NCBI GenBank assembly: GCA_041906305.1
Contig: JAYRJL010000001.1
Span: forward strand, 930,001 to 994,000
Direction: 5' to 3'
DNA: 64,000 nt
Source: SHVZ01 sp041906305
Lineage (GTDB): Bacteria; Pseudomonadota; Alphaproteobacteria; SHVZ01
Positions 19,681-27,615 of this stretch are shown one piece after another. Position numbers and translations under genes: made by a program. Position 1 is the first letter of the stretch; each line of letters opens with the position of its first letter. Under the pieces are notes generated by a model that had not been told where the DNA came from, made no database searches, and was given only the letters and a program-made list of their open reading frames with translations.

Positions 19681-20688
19681 CTACAGCAGACCCGCCTGCG
19701 TCATCAGCTGGATGACCTTCTTGCCGTTCAGCTTTGCTGGATCGACCTTCGGGGCATCGAGCTCCTTGAGCGGCACCAGGTTCGGATGGGAAGCCTCGCC
19801 TTCGCCGACCGCATACTCGAACGAGTCTCCGGTCCGGAGAACATGCTGGCCGCCTTTGCCCGTTATCCATTTGAGGAAGGCCTGCGCGTCCTTCTGGTTC
19901 TTGGACGAGGCGAGCACGCCGGCGCCCGAAATGCTGACGAAGGCGCCGGGATCCTGGTTCTTGAAGTAGTGGAGCTCAGTGTTCTTGCTGTTCTGCCCGG
20001 TCTTCGCCTGATCGGCGAAGTGATAGTAGTGATAGATCACGCCGCCGTCGATCTGCTCGGCGTTCACCGCCTGCATGACCGCGCCGTTGCCGCGGAACGC
20101 GGTCGAGTTCGCCTTCATGCCCTGGAGCCACTTGAGCGTCACGTCCTCGCCTTTGAGTTCGAGCAGGCCGGAGACGATCGCCTGGAAGTCCGCGCCGGCG
20201 GGCGCGGCGCCCCAGCGGCCCTTCCACGTCGTATCCTGGAGGTCGAGCAGCGACTTCGGCAGGTCGGCCTTCTTGATCTTGTTGGTGTTGTAGACGAACA
20301 CCGTTGTGCGCGCGGCGATCGCGATCCACTTGCCGCTCGGCCGATAGGCGGAGGCAACCTGCGCGATGGTCGCGGGATCGACCGGCGCGAACAGGCCGGC
20401 ATTGTCGACCAGCGCCATCGCCGGCGAATTCTCGGTGAGGAACACGTCGGCGGGCGACGCCGCGCCCTCCTGGACGATCTGGTTGCCGAGCTGGCTGTCG
20501 CTGCCGTTGCGGACGGTGACCTGGATGCCGGTTTCCTTGGTGAAGCCGGCGACCCAGGCCTTGGTCAGGCTGTCGTGCTGGGCGTTGTAGACCGTGATGC
20601 CTTGTGCGGATGCCGTCGGGATGCCGGCAGCGCCGATGAGCGCCAGCACGAGGCCGAAAGCGAAGCTGTTGAGACCATGTCGGGACAT
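19681..20688 (-). CDS. fbpA: Iron(III) ABC transporter substrate-binding protein
   Basis: A 335-residue periplasmic binding protein. Residues 1-28 are a Sec signal peptide ending ASA/QG. ITVYNAQHDSLTKAWVAGFTKETGIQVTVRNGSDSQLGNQI and PADVFLTENSPAMALVDNAGLFAP are typical of the FbpA/ferric-binding class, and the adjacent tyrosines in GVIYHYYHFAD are placed like the iron-coordinating Tyr pair. The ATG at 20686-20688 has AGGAG seven bases upstream. It is the first gene of fbpABC, preceded by a perfect palindrome at 20770 that may be an operator. Confidence 0.88.
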   Translation of the reverse strand: MSRHGLNSFAFGLVLALIGAAGIPTASAQGITVYNAQHDSLTKAWVAGFTKETGIQVTVRNGSDSQLGNQIVQEGAASPADVFLTENSPAMALVDNAGLFAPVDPATIAQVASAYRPSGKWIAIAARTTVFVYNTNKIKKADLPKSLLDLQDTTWKGRWGAAPAGADFQAIVSGLLELKGEDVTLKWLQGMKANSTAFRGNGAVMQAVNAEQIDGGVIYHYYHFADQAKTGQNSKNTELHYFKNQDPGAFVSISGAGVLASSKNQKDAQAFLKWITGKGGQHVLRTGDSFEYAVGEGEASHPNLVPLKELDAPKVDPAKLNGKKVIQLMTQAGLL

Positions 20689-20769
20689 ATGCGGCTCCTG
20701 AGCGTCCGATCGGCGGGCGCTTGGATCCTGACGCCGGCACGATCTCGCAAAATGATATCGCGCAGGCAC

Positions 20770-20788
20770 GCGAGTGAAAATCACTCGC
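20770..20788. promoter_or_regulatory. Perfect 8-3-8 palindrome upstream of fbpA, candidate operator
   Basis: GCGAGTGAAAATCACTCGC is a perfect inverted repeat with 8 bp arms and an AAA spacer, 82 bp upstream of the fbpA start and inside the only promoter-sized gap of the operon. The TGA-NNN-TCA core resembles the centre of Fur-type sites, but the flanks are GC-rich and do not match the classical Fur or Irr consensus. An iron-responsive repressor is the natural guess; it could also be a short stem at the end of queC. Confidence 0.45.
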
Positions 20789-20825
20789 AACATCTTCCGC
20801 TGCGGCAGATCGCCCCATCAGCGGC

Positions 20826-21530
20826 TCAGCTGCCCGACATCGCTCGCGTGTACTTCTCGTAGCCGTTGCGCCGGAGGTCGCAGGCCGGGCAGGCACCGCA
20901 GCCATGGCCCCAGGCGTGCAGGCGGTCGCGGTTCCCGGCATAGCAGGAGTGCGTTTCCATCCGCACGAGCTCGACCAGCCGGTCGCCGCCGAGGCGCCGG
21001 GCGAGATCCCAGGTCTGGGCCTTGTCGAGCCACATGAGCGGTGTTTCGAGCACGAACCGGCTCTCCATGCCGAGATTGAGGGCTGCCTGAAGCGCCTTGA
21101 CCGTGTCGTCGCGGCAGTCGGGATAGCCCGAGTAGTCGGTCTCGCACATGCCGCCGACGATGTGCTTGATGCCGCGGCGATAGGCGACGGTCGCGGCCAC
21201 CGTGAAGAAGAGAATGTTGCGTCCGGGCACGAAGGTGTTGGGAAGGCCGTTCGCGTCCATCCGGATCGCAACGTCGCGGGTCAGCGCCGTGTCGCTGATC
21301 TCTCCGATCAGTCCCAGGTCGACGACACGATCCTCGCCGAGCTTTCCGCTCCAGGCGGGATAGGCCTCCCGGATCGACGCGAGGATCGGCGCCCGGCAAT
21401 CGAGCTCGATGCGATGGCGCTGGCCGTAGTCGAAGCCGATGGTCTCGACACGATCGAAGCGATCGAGCGCCCAGGCAAGACAGGTAGTCGAGTCCTGCCC
21501 GCCGGAGAAGAGGACGAGGGCGCTGCTCAT
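20826..21530 (-). CDS. queC: 7-cyano-7-deazaguanine synthase
   Basis: A 234-residue ATP-dependent enzyme that converts 7-carboxy-7-deazaguanine to preQ0 in queuosine synthesis. The PP-loop is VLFSGGQDSTTCLAWAL at the N-terminus. MCETDYSGYPDCRD and PLMWLDKAQTWDLARRLGG are QueC signatures, and the zinc site is formed by HSCYAGN and GCGACPACDLRRNGY near the end. The start ATG (21528-21530) is just upstream of the PP-loop. The next gene upstream on the same strand encodes a queuosine-precursor transporter, so the pair handles both synthesis and salvage. Confidence 0.95.
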   Translation of the reverse strand: MSSALVLFSGGQDSTTCLAWALDRFDRVETIGFDYGQRHRIELDCRAPILASIREAYPAWSGKLGEDRVVDLGLIGEISDTALTRDVAIRMDANGLPNTFVPGRNILFFTVAATVAYRRGIKHIVGGMCETDYSGYPDCRDDTVKALQAALNLGMESRFVLETPLMWLDKAQTWDLARRLGGDRLVELVRMETHSCYAGNRDRLHAWGHGCGACPACDLRRNGYEKYTRAMSGS

Positions 21531-21544
21531 CAGGGCTGTGCTTG

Positions 21545-22099
21545 TCAGGCGGGCGAGATGCCGAGGCGAAGGTCGCGATCGCGGATCCAGCGAACGACCG
21601 GGATCGAGAGCAGGATCATCCATGCCTTGCCGACGATCTGGCCGACGAGGAAGTCGAGCGAGCCGAAGGCGAGGTAGAGGAAGACCAGGCTGTCGATGGT
21701 GAGGCCGACCAGGCTGCTCAGGACCACGGCGAGCACCAGCCGGCGCTCCTGCAGCGGCGTGTAGACGGCGAAGTCGGCGAGCTCGGACAGGAGGAAGGCG
21801 GCGGCAGAGGCGATCACCAGCGCCGCGGGCGCGACGGCGGCCGACAGAAACGCGCCCGCAAGGATCGCCGCCAGAGACCAGCCGCGACCGAGGCGTCGCT
21901 GGACGAGATCGCGCAGCACGAGGGCCAGCCCGATCATCAGCACGCCGCTCGGCGCCGAGAGGGATGGCGCCACCGGGATCAGGCACGGCCCGTTCGGCAC
22001 GCAGACGGTGCCGAGATTGCCGATCATCCAGTTGGCGAGCGGGATGGTCGCGGCGAAGAGGCCGAGCGCCAGGAAGCCTTCGAGTCGTTCGCGTGTCAT
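21545..22099 (-). CDS. yhhQ: VUT-family queuosine precursor transporter
   Basis: A 184-residue membrane protein with about five to six hydrophobic segments. LEGFLALGLFAATIPLANWMIGN at the N-terminus, PSGVLMIGLALVLRDLVQRRLGRGWSLAAILAGAFLSA, and SSLVGLTIDSLVFLYLAFGSLDFLVGQIVGKAWMILLSIPVV are characteristic of the vitamin uptake transporter family that imports preQ0/preQ1. It sits 14 bp upstream of queC in the same direction, supporting the queuosine role. No preQ1 riboswitch was recognised in the 147 bp leader. Confidence 0.88.
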   Translation of the reverse strand: MTRERLEGFLALGLFAATIPLANWMIGNLGTVCVPNGPCLIPVAPSLSAPSGVLMIGLALVLRDLVQRRLGRGWSLAAILAGAFLSAAVAPAALVIASAAAFLLSELADFAVYTPLQERRLVLAVVLSSLVGLTIDSLVFLYLAFGSLDFLVGQIVGKAWMILLSIPVVRWIRDRDLRLGISPA

Positions 22100-22246
22100 C
22101 GTTGTCCTGCGAGCGGGAGGGCGTCGTCTATAGCATGGGGAGAGCGGCGCGTTCGTGTCCTCCGGTGCGCGAGTTGACCGAGCCGCGCCTGGGCGCCACT
22201 GTTTTGGGCAGAGCGCTCAAATAATGCGCCAGCAGGGAGGCTCTTC

Positions 22247-23317
22247 ATGACGGTTCGTCGCATCCTCGGGGTCATTCTCGGTCTTCTTGTGACGCTGGCG
22301 AGCGTCGCCGCGTCGGCGCAAAGCTATCCGCCGCCGAAGGAAGGCACCTGGATCGCCAAGGACTTCAAGTTCCACACCGGCGAGGTGCTGCCCGACCTGA
22401 AGCTGCACTACACCACCGTCGGCAATCCGACGGGCGAGCCGGTGCTGGTGCTTCACGGAACCTCGCAGTCGGGCTCGGCAATGCTGTCGCCGGCCTTCGC
22501 CGGCGAGCTGTTCGGGCCCGGCCAGCCGCTGGATGCGGCCAAGTACTTCCTGATCCTCCCCGACGGCATCGGGCACGGGAAATCGTCGAAGCCGTCGGAC
22601 GGGCTCCGCGGCTGGTTCCCGCGCTACAACTACGACGACATGGTTCTGGCCCAGTACCGGCTGGTGACCGAAGGCCTTGGCATCAAGCGGCTGCGCCTGG
22701 TGATCGGCAACTCGATGGGCGGCATGCATACGTGGCTTTGGGGCTCCGCCTATCCCGACTTCATGGATGCGCTGGTGCCGATGGCCTCCCAGCCGACCGA
22801 GATGGCAAGCCGCAACTGGATGATGCGCCGGCTGATCATCGACACGATCCGCTCGGACCCCGAATGGAAGGACGGGAACTACACGACGCAGCCCAAGGCG
22901 TTCCGCACCGCCAACGTCTTCTACGGGATCGCCACCAGCGGCGGCACGCTCGCCTTCCAGCAGATGGCGCCGACGCGGGAAGCCGCCGACAAGCTGCTCA
23001 ACGAGCGGCTGGCGTCGCCGACCACGGCGGACGCGAACGACTTTCTCTATCAGTGGGACTCCTCGCGCGACTACGACGCCGCCCCCGGCCTGGAGAAGAT
23101 CAAGGCGGCGGTGCTCGCGATCAACTCGGCCGACGACGAGCGCAACCCGCCGGAGACCGGCCTCATGGAGCGCGAGCTGAAGCGGATCAAGAACGCGAAG
23201 CTCTACCTGATCCCGGCCAGCGCCGACACGCGCGGTCACGGGACCACAGCCAGCGCCAAATGGTGGAAGCATCAGCTCCAGGAGCTGCTGCAAAATGCGC
23301 CGAAGAAGGCGATGTAA
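22247..23317 (+). CDS. Secreted alpha/beta-fold hydrolase related to homoserine acyltransferases
   Basis: A 356-residue protein with a signal peptide (residues 1-25, ending ASAQS), so it is periplasmic or secreted. The core follows the MetX-like branch of alpha/beta hydrolases: VLVLHGTSQSGSAM (oxyanion region), VIGNSMGGMHTWLWGSAYP with the nucleophile Ser, and a late DTRGHGTTA segment with the His. Its export argues against methionine synthesis; it is more likely an esterase or amidase of unknown substrate. A strong ribosome site (AGGGAGG) precedes the ATG. It is followed by the MAPEG gene after 11 bp. Confidence 0.82.
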   Translation: MTVRRILGVILGLLVTLASVAASAQSYPPPKEGTWIAKDFKFHTGEVLPDLKLHYTTVGNPTGEPVLVLHGTSQSGSAMLSPAFAGELFGPGQPLDAAKYFLILPDGIGHGKSSKPSDGLRGWFPRYNYDDMVLAQYRLVTEGLGIKRLRLVIGNSMGGMHTWLWGSAYPDFMDALVPMASQPTEMASRNWMMRRLIIDTIRSDPEWKDGNYTTQPKAFRTANVFYGIATSGGTLAFQQMAPTREAADKLLNERLASPTTADANDFLYQWDSSRDYDAAPGLEKIKAAVLAINSADDERNPPETGLMERELKRIKNAKLYLIPASADTRGHGTTASAKWWKHQLQELLQNAPKKAM

Positions 23318-23328
23318 CAGGGGACGAG

Positions 23329-23709
23329 ATGATGATTGCGCCGATCTATGCAGCGGCCTCGGGCTTTGCCCTGATCGCTCTCTCCATTCGCGTGATCGGG
23401 CTGCGCCGCCGCCATCGGATCTCCATCGGGCACGGAGACAATCCGCAGCTGGAGCGGGCTATGCGGGTTCAGGCGAACTTCGCCGAGTACGCCCCGACAT
23501 TCCTGATCATGCTGGTTCTGGCGGAGATGCAAGGGCTGCAGGCCTGGTATCTCCACTGTGCCGGGGCGATCTTCCTGGCGGGGCGGGCTGCGCATTTCGT
23601 CGGGATCAGGGCCGACGATACGCAGGGCATATGGCGCGTTCTCGGGATGGTATTCACGTTTGGCGCGATCATCGGCCTCGGCGTGGCGCTTCTACGGCAG
23701 GCGATCTAG
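23329..23709 (+). CDS. MAPEG family membrane protein
   Basis: A 126-residue protein with four hydrophobic segments and the MAPEG signature HGDNPQLERAMRVQANFAEYAPTFLIMLVLAE, where the ERAxRVQxNxxEY motif binds glutathione. Bacterial MAPEG proteins are inner-membrane proteins related to glutathione transferases and leukotriene-type enzymes; the substrate is not known. Two adjacent ATG codons (23329 and 23332) follow GGGGACGAG. It is probably cotranscribed with the secreted hydrolase upstream. It converges on the MoaD-like gene with 10 bp between them. Confidence 0.88.
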   Translation: MMIAPIYAAASGFALIALSIRVIGLRRRHRISIGHGDNPQLERAMRVQANFAEYAPTFLIMLVLAEMQGLQAWYLHCAGAIFLAGRAAHFVGIRADDTQGIWRVLGMVFTFGAIIGLGVALLRQAI

Positions 23710-23719
23710 CGCGGCTTCG

Positions 23720-23980
23720 TCACCCGCCGCTGAGTGCCTGGACGATCGCGATCTCGTCCGAGGCCTTGAGCGCACGGGAGAGATCGAAGACCTGCTCCCC
23801 GTTGACGAACAGGCGCATGTGCCGGCGCATGCGGTCGTGCTCGTCGACCATGCGGAAGCGGATGCCCGGGAACTGCTGCTCGAGATCGTCCAGTGCGGCG
23901 CCGACGGTGGCGCCGGCCGCCTCGACCAGGCGCTTCTGCCGGGTGTAGGAGCGGAGCGGCGTCGGGATCAGGATCTTCAT
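23720..23980 (-). CDS. MoaD/ThiS family ubiquitin-like sulfur carrier
   Basis: An 86-residue beta-grasp protein ending in the diagnostic Gly-Gly (ALSGG). LEQQFPGIRFRMVDEHDRMRRHMRLFVNGEQVFDLSRALKASDEIAIVQALSGG fits the MoaD/ThiS core. Such carriers are adenylated and thiocarboxylated at the C-terminal Gly by an E1-like enzyme to donate sulfur. No moa, thi, E1-like or JAB protease gene is adjacent; its only close partner is the BNR-repeat gene 5 bp upstream on the same strand. Its acceptor pathway is therefore unknown. Confidence 0.85.
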   Translation of the reverse strand: MKILIPTPLRSYTRQKRLVEAAGATVGAALDDLEQQFPGIRFRMVDEHDRMRRHMRLFVNGEQVFDLSRALKASDEIAIVQALSGG

Positions 23981-23985
23981 CGCGT

Positions 23986-25164
23986 TCAGCCGATCTCGGC
24001 GGTCTCCACCGCGTAGATTTCCGGCAGGTGCTGCGCCAGAACCGTCCACTTCTCGCCTTCGGTGCGGCTGGCCCAGACCTCGCCCGAGGTGGTGCCGAAA
24101 TAGACGCCCACCGGCTTGGCGGTGTCGGTGGCCATCGCCTGGCGCTTCACTGTCCACCACGCGTCCTTTGCCGGCATGCCCTCGGCCTGGCGCTTCCAGG
24201 TCTTGCCGCCGTTGCGTGTGACGAAGGCGCCTGGCAGTCCATCGGGACTCGTGCGTGGCCAGACGGAGGTGCCGTCCATCGGGAAGACCCAGGCGGTGTC
24301 GGCATCGCGCGGATGGACCACCATCGGCAGGCCGATGTCGCCGACCCTCTTCGGCATCGCCTTGCCGATGCGCACCCATTTGGTCGAGGGGCGGTCGATC
24401 CGGTAGATGCCGCAATGGTTCTGCTGCCACAGCCGATCCGGATTGCTCGGGCTCATGCGCACGCAATGCGGATCGTGGAAGGCGATGTTCTTCGCATCGA
24501 AACCCTCGACCACCTCGAGCCCGTCGACCAGGGTCGACCAGCTCTTGCCGCCGTCGCGCGTCTCGTGCACGCCGCCGCCCGACATCGCGAAGTAGAGGTG
24601 CTTGGGATCGCGCGGATCGACGATGACCGAATGCATCTTCGGCCCGTCCGGCGTGCCGTCCTGCTCGCTGCCGAACCATTCGCGGAACTTCGGGTCGTCG
24701 TGGAAGGTCGAGAAGGGGGCCCAGGTGACGCCGCCGTCCTCGGACCGGAACAGGCCCTGCGGCGAGGTGCCGGCGTACCAGACGTTCGGCTCGTCCGCAT
24801 GCGCCGGCGTCAGCCAGAAGGTGTGGTCGACCGAGCGGTCGCGCATGCCGGCCGGCGACTTGGCGAAGGCCGGCGGCTTCTTCGCTTCCTTCCAGGTCCT
24901 GCCGAGGTCGGTAGAGCGGAAGATCGTCGGTCCCAGGTGACCGGTCTTCGCCGCCGCGAGCAGCGTGCGGCCGTCGCGCGGGTCCAGCCTCATGTGATTG
25001 ATGACGTGGCCGAGGAAATGCGGCCCGTTCGTCTTCCATTCGCGACGCGCCGCGTCGCTGCGGTAGATCCAGGCGCCCTTGCGGGTCGCAACCAGCACCG
25101 CGACGTTCGGCTTGGCGCCCGCGCGCCTCGCGGGCTTCTTGGTCTTCTTCTTCTTGATGGCCAT
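23986..25164 (-). CDS. BNR/Asp-box beta-propeller protein (sialidase-like fold)
   Basis: A 392-residue protein beginning with a Lys-rich tail (AIKKKKTKKPARR) and no signal peptide, so it is probably cytoplasmic. At least five Asp-box-like repeats are visible: FRSTDLGRTW, FRSEDGGVTW, HETRDGGKSW, VTRNGGKTW and ASRTEGEKW, spaced as in a beta-propeller. Such proteins are often labelled exo-alpha-sialidase, but I do not see the Arg triad or Tyr/Glu pair that would prove it. It is paired with a MoaD-like carrier (5 bp gap), suggesting a shared function unrelated to sialic acid. Confidence 0.75.
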   Translation of the reverse strand: MAIKKKKTKKPARRAGAKPNVAVLVATRKGAWIYRSDAARREWKTNGPHFLGHVINHMRLDPRDGRTLLAAAKTGHLGPTIFRSTDLGRTWKEAKKPPAFAKSPAGMRDRSVDHTFWLTPAHADEPNVWYAGTSPQGLFRSEDGGVTWAPFSTFHDDPKFREWFGSEQDGTPDGPKMHSVIVDPRDPKHLYFAMSGGGVHETRDGGKSWSTLVDGLEVVEGFDAKNIAFHDPHCVRMSPSNPDRLWQQNHCGIYRIDRPSTKWVRIGKAMPKRVGDIGLPMVVHPRDADTAWVFPMDGTSVWPRTSPDGLPGAFVTRNGGKTWKRQAEGMPAKDAWWTVKRQAMATDTAKPVGVYFGTTSGEVWASRTEGEKWTVLAQHLPEIYAVETAEIG

Positions 25165-25177
25165 TCGTCGGTTCTCC

Positions 25178-25552
25178 CTAGGCGGCGATCATCGCCGCGC
25201 TCTCTTGCGCGGCCTTCCATGACGGATAGGCGGCGTTCAGTTTCTTGCGTCCCGTCGCGGTGATCTTGATCGGCCGTTCGCGGCGGTCCTGCGTGCGTTC
25301 GCTGTCGATCCAGCCGTTGCGGCGGAGCAGGGCCGCGCCGCGGGTCAGGGTCGTCCGCTCGAGGCCGAGGAACTCGGCGAGCTCGCTCATCGGCTTCGGT
25401 CCTCCCAGCGCCAGCGACGCCAGGATGGAGAACTGCGTCGCCTTGAGCCCGTGCCGCCGGAGTTCCGCCTCGAAATGCCGCGTGATCGTCCGCGCGACAC
25501 GGCGCGCGGCGAGACAGCGGCAGTCGATCGTGTCGGCGAGATCGATCCTCAT
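25178..25552 (-). CDS. MarR family transcriptional regulator
   Basis: A 124-residue winged-helix regulator. ATQFSILASLALGGPKPMSELAEFLGLERTTLTRGAALLRRNGWIDSERTQDRRERPIKITATGRKKL is the complete helix-turn-helix and wing of MarR. The two cysteine-containing N-terminal stretch (DCRCLAARRVARTITRHFE) forms the dimer helix; whether the Cys senses oxidants is speculation. It lies 13 bp upstream of the BNR-repeat gene on the same strand and probably regulates that operon and itself. Confidence 0.9.
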   Translation of the reverse strand: MRIDLADTIDCRCLAARRVARTITRHFEAELRRHGLKATQFSILASLALGGPKPMSELAEFLGLERTTLTRGAALLRRNGWIDSERTQDRRERPIKITATGRKKLNAAYPSWKAAQESAAMIAA

Positions 25553-25606
25553 ACGTTTGAGTGTAGATGCACCTATCGCGGCGTCAAGCCACTCCCGATC
25601 GCGCGC

Positions 25607-26047
25607 TCAGTGGCCGTAGCGGTTCGGCGAGTCGAGGACCGCCATGGTCACGCGCGAGATGCAGACGAGCTTGTCGCGCTCGTCGGTGATCCGGACCTCC
25701 CAGATGTGGCTCGACCGCCCGAGATGGATCGGCCGCGCGGTGCCGACGACATGGCCGGAAGCGACGGCGCGGACATGATTGGCGTTGATCTCCATGCCGA
25801 CGCAGTGATGCTTGCTCTGGTCGACGGCGAAGCTGGCGCCCCAGGACGCCAGCGTTTCCGCGAGCACGACCGAGGCCCCGCCGTGCAGCACGCCCGCAGG
25901 CTGCCGGGTGCGCTGGTCGACCGGCATGCGTGCCTTCACGTAGTCGTCGCCGATCTCGAAGATCTCGATGCCGACATGGCCGATCATCGTACCGGCGCCA
26001 TGCTGGTTGGCCGCATCGACCGTGATCTCGCGCGTCCAGATCGCCAT
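25607..26047 (-). CDS. PaaI-type hotdog thioesterase
   Basis: A 146-residue single hotdog-domain protein. RMPVDQRTRQPAGVLHGGASVVLAETLASWGASF is the classical HGG segment with the catalytic acid supplied by the following Glu, and CVGMEINANHVRAVASGHVVGTARPIHLGR completes the fold. It would hydrolyse a CoA thioester, probably of an aryl or acyl substrate, in the cytoplasm. It lies 14 bp downstream of trpF on the same strand and is the last gene before the region that breaks the trp block. Confidence 0.9.
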   Translation of the reverse strand: MAIWTREITVDAANQHGAGTMIGHVGIEIFEIGDDYVKARMPVDQRTRQPAGVLHGGASVVLAETLASWGASFAVDQSKHHCVGMEINANHVRAVASGHVVGTARPIHLGRSSHIWEVRITDERDKLVCISRVTMAVLDSPNRYGH

Positions 26048-26061
26048 CTGCGCCTCGCGTG

Positions 26062-26715
26062 TCAGGAGCGGCCGACGGCCGCCAAGAATTGTCTGATCTT
26101 CTCCGGCGACTTCACGCCGGGACTGTCCTCGACGCCGGAGGAGACGTCGACACGGGTTGCGCCCGTCGCTCGGATCGCCTCGGCGACATTGGCCGGGGTG
26201 AGGCCGCCGGCGAGCAGCCAGGGCCGGGTCCAGGTCGCGTCCTTGAGAAGCTGCCAGTCGAAGGGAAGCCCGTTACCGCCCGGAAGCCCGCCCGGCGGCG
26301 GCTTGGCGTCGAACATCAGCAAGTCGGCCGCGTCCTCATAGAGGCGGGCTTTCGCGATGTCGGCTTGCGTCGCGATCGAGAGCGCCTTCATCACCTGGCG
26401 TCCGGTGCGGGCCTTGACGGCCGCGACGCGCTCCGGTGTCTCCTTGCCGTGAAGCTGGATGATATCGGGGGCCAGCGCGTTGGCGATCCGGTCGATGAAG
26501 GCATCGTCGGCGTCGACGACGAGAGCCACCTTCGAGACTGTCGGCGGCACCTTCGCCGAGAGCCGGGCCGCGTCTTCGGGCGTCACCGAGCGTGGCGAGG
26601 GCGCATAGAAATTGAAGCCGAGATAGGCGGCACCGCCGTCGACGGCCGCGGCGATCGTCTCGGGCGTCTTGAGCCCGCAGATCTTCGCCGAAGCTTTCGC
26701 AGGAGGCGCCGTCAC
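26062..26715 (-). CDS. trpF: Phosphoribosylanthranilate isomerase
   Basis: A 217-residue TIM barrel for the third step of tryptophan synthesis. AKICGLKTPETIAAA carries the catalytic Cys; TRVDVSSGVEDSPGVKSPEKIRQFL contains the catalytic Asp and phosphate loop; PWLLAGGLTPANVAEAI is the other phosphate site. It overlaps pyrF by 4 nt. The trpB gene that usually follows directly is at 15770-16990, beyond about 9 kb of unrelated genes on this same strand and others. Confidence 0.95.
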   Translation of the reverse strand: MTAPPAKASAKICGLKTPETIAAAVDGGAAYLGFNFYAPSPRSVTPEDAARLSAKVPPTVSKVALVVDADDAFIDRIANALAPDIIQLHGKETPERVAAVKARTGRQVMKALSIATQADIAKARLYEDAADLLMFDAKPPPGGLPGGNGLPFDWQLLKDATWTRPWLLAGGLTPANVAEAIRATGATRVDVSSGVEDSPGVKSPEKIRQFLAAVGRS

Positions 26716-27443
26716 GCCGCCTCGGTCATGTGGCGCGCGATCTCGTCGACCGCGGTGCCGGGATCCTTGGCCTGAGTGATCGGCCGGCCGATCACGATGT
26801 AGCTGGCGCCGCGGCGCACCGCCTCGGCGGGGGTCACCACGCGCTTCTGGTCGTCGCCCGCTGCTGCCATGCGGATGCCGGGCACCACCAGCAGGAAGTC
26901 CGGGCCGTGTTCGGCGCGGAGCGCCGCCGACTCCTCGGCCGAGCAGACGACGCCGTCGAGGCCCGCCCGCCGCGTCAGTTCGGCGAGGCGCTTCACCTGG
27001 TCGAGCGGAGGTCCCTTCTGGCCGACCTGGTCGAGGTCGCTGCCGTCGAGGCTGGTCAGCACGGTGACCGCGAGCATCTTCGGGCGTTCGACGCCGGCCT
27101 TGGCCGCGGCGTCCCCGGCGGCATCGCGCGCCGCCTCCATCATCGCCTTGCCGCCGCCGGCATGGACGTTGAGGAGATAGGGCGCGCAGCTCCCGACGAT
27201 CGAGCGCACCGCGCCGGCGACCGTGTTCGGGATGTCGTGCAGCTTCATGTCGAGGAAGATCTTGGCGCCGGTCGCCTCGGCCACCTGGCGGACGCCATGC
27301 GGTCCATGCGCGCCGTAGAATTCGAGGCCGAGCTTGAGGCCGCCGATCTTCGGAGCGAGGCCGCTGCCGATGCTGCGGGCCCAGGCGAGGTCGGTGGTGT
27401 CGAGGGCGCAGAAGACGCGCCGGATGGGAGCGGTCTCGGTCAT
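26712..27443 (-). CDS. pyrF: Orotidine 5'-phosphate decarboxylase
   Basis: A 243-residue TIM barrel that makes UMP from OMP, the last step of de novo pyrimidine synthesis. VFCALDTTDLAWARSI is the opening, AKIFLDMKLHDIPNTVAGAV carries the Asp-Lys-Asp catalytic set (DxKxxDI), and LVVPGIRMAAAGDDQKRVVTPAEAVRRGASYIVIGRPITQA is the phosphate-binding end. It is translationally coupled to trpF. Upstream is a 172 bp gap before the cyclodeaminase gene, likely holding its promoter, although no clear hexamers stand out. Confidence 0.96.
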   Translation of the reverse strand: MTETAPIRRVFCALDTTDLAWARSIGSGLAPKIGGLKLGLEFYGAHGPHGVRQVAEATGAKIFLDMKLHDIPNTVAGAVRSIVGSCAPYLLNVHAGGGKAMMEAARDAAGDAAAKAGVERPKMLAVTVLTSLDGSDLDQVGQKGPPLDQVKRLAELTRRAGLDGVVCSAEESAALRAEHGPDFLLVVPGIRMAAAGDDQKRVVTPAEAVRRGASYIVIGRPITQAKDPGTAVDEIARHMTEAA

Positions 27444-27615
27444 GGCGCGGGCTTATAGCAGACCCCCCGAGGCGCGGGTAAGCCCAGCCGCGGACGTGCG
27501 CAGGGAACCTGCCGATGTCCCTGAAATACCTCGATTGATCCGTTCCCGCGAGCGGCCCGCGCCTTCCGATCGCCGGCCCAGGGCGCGATTCTGGCGGCGG
27601 GATTCGACGCCGGCT

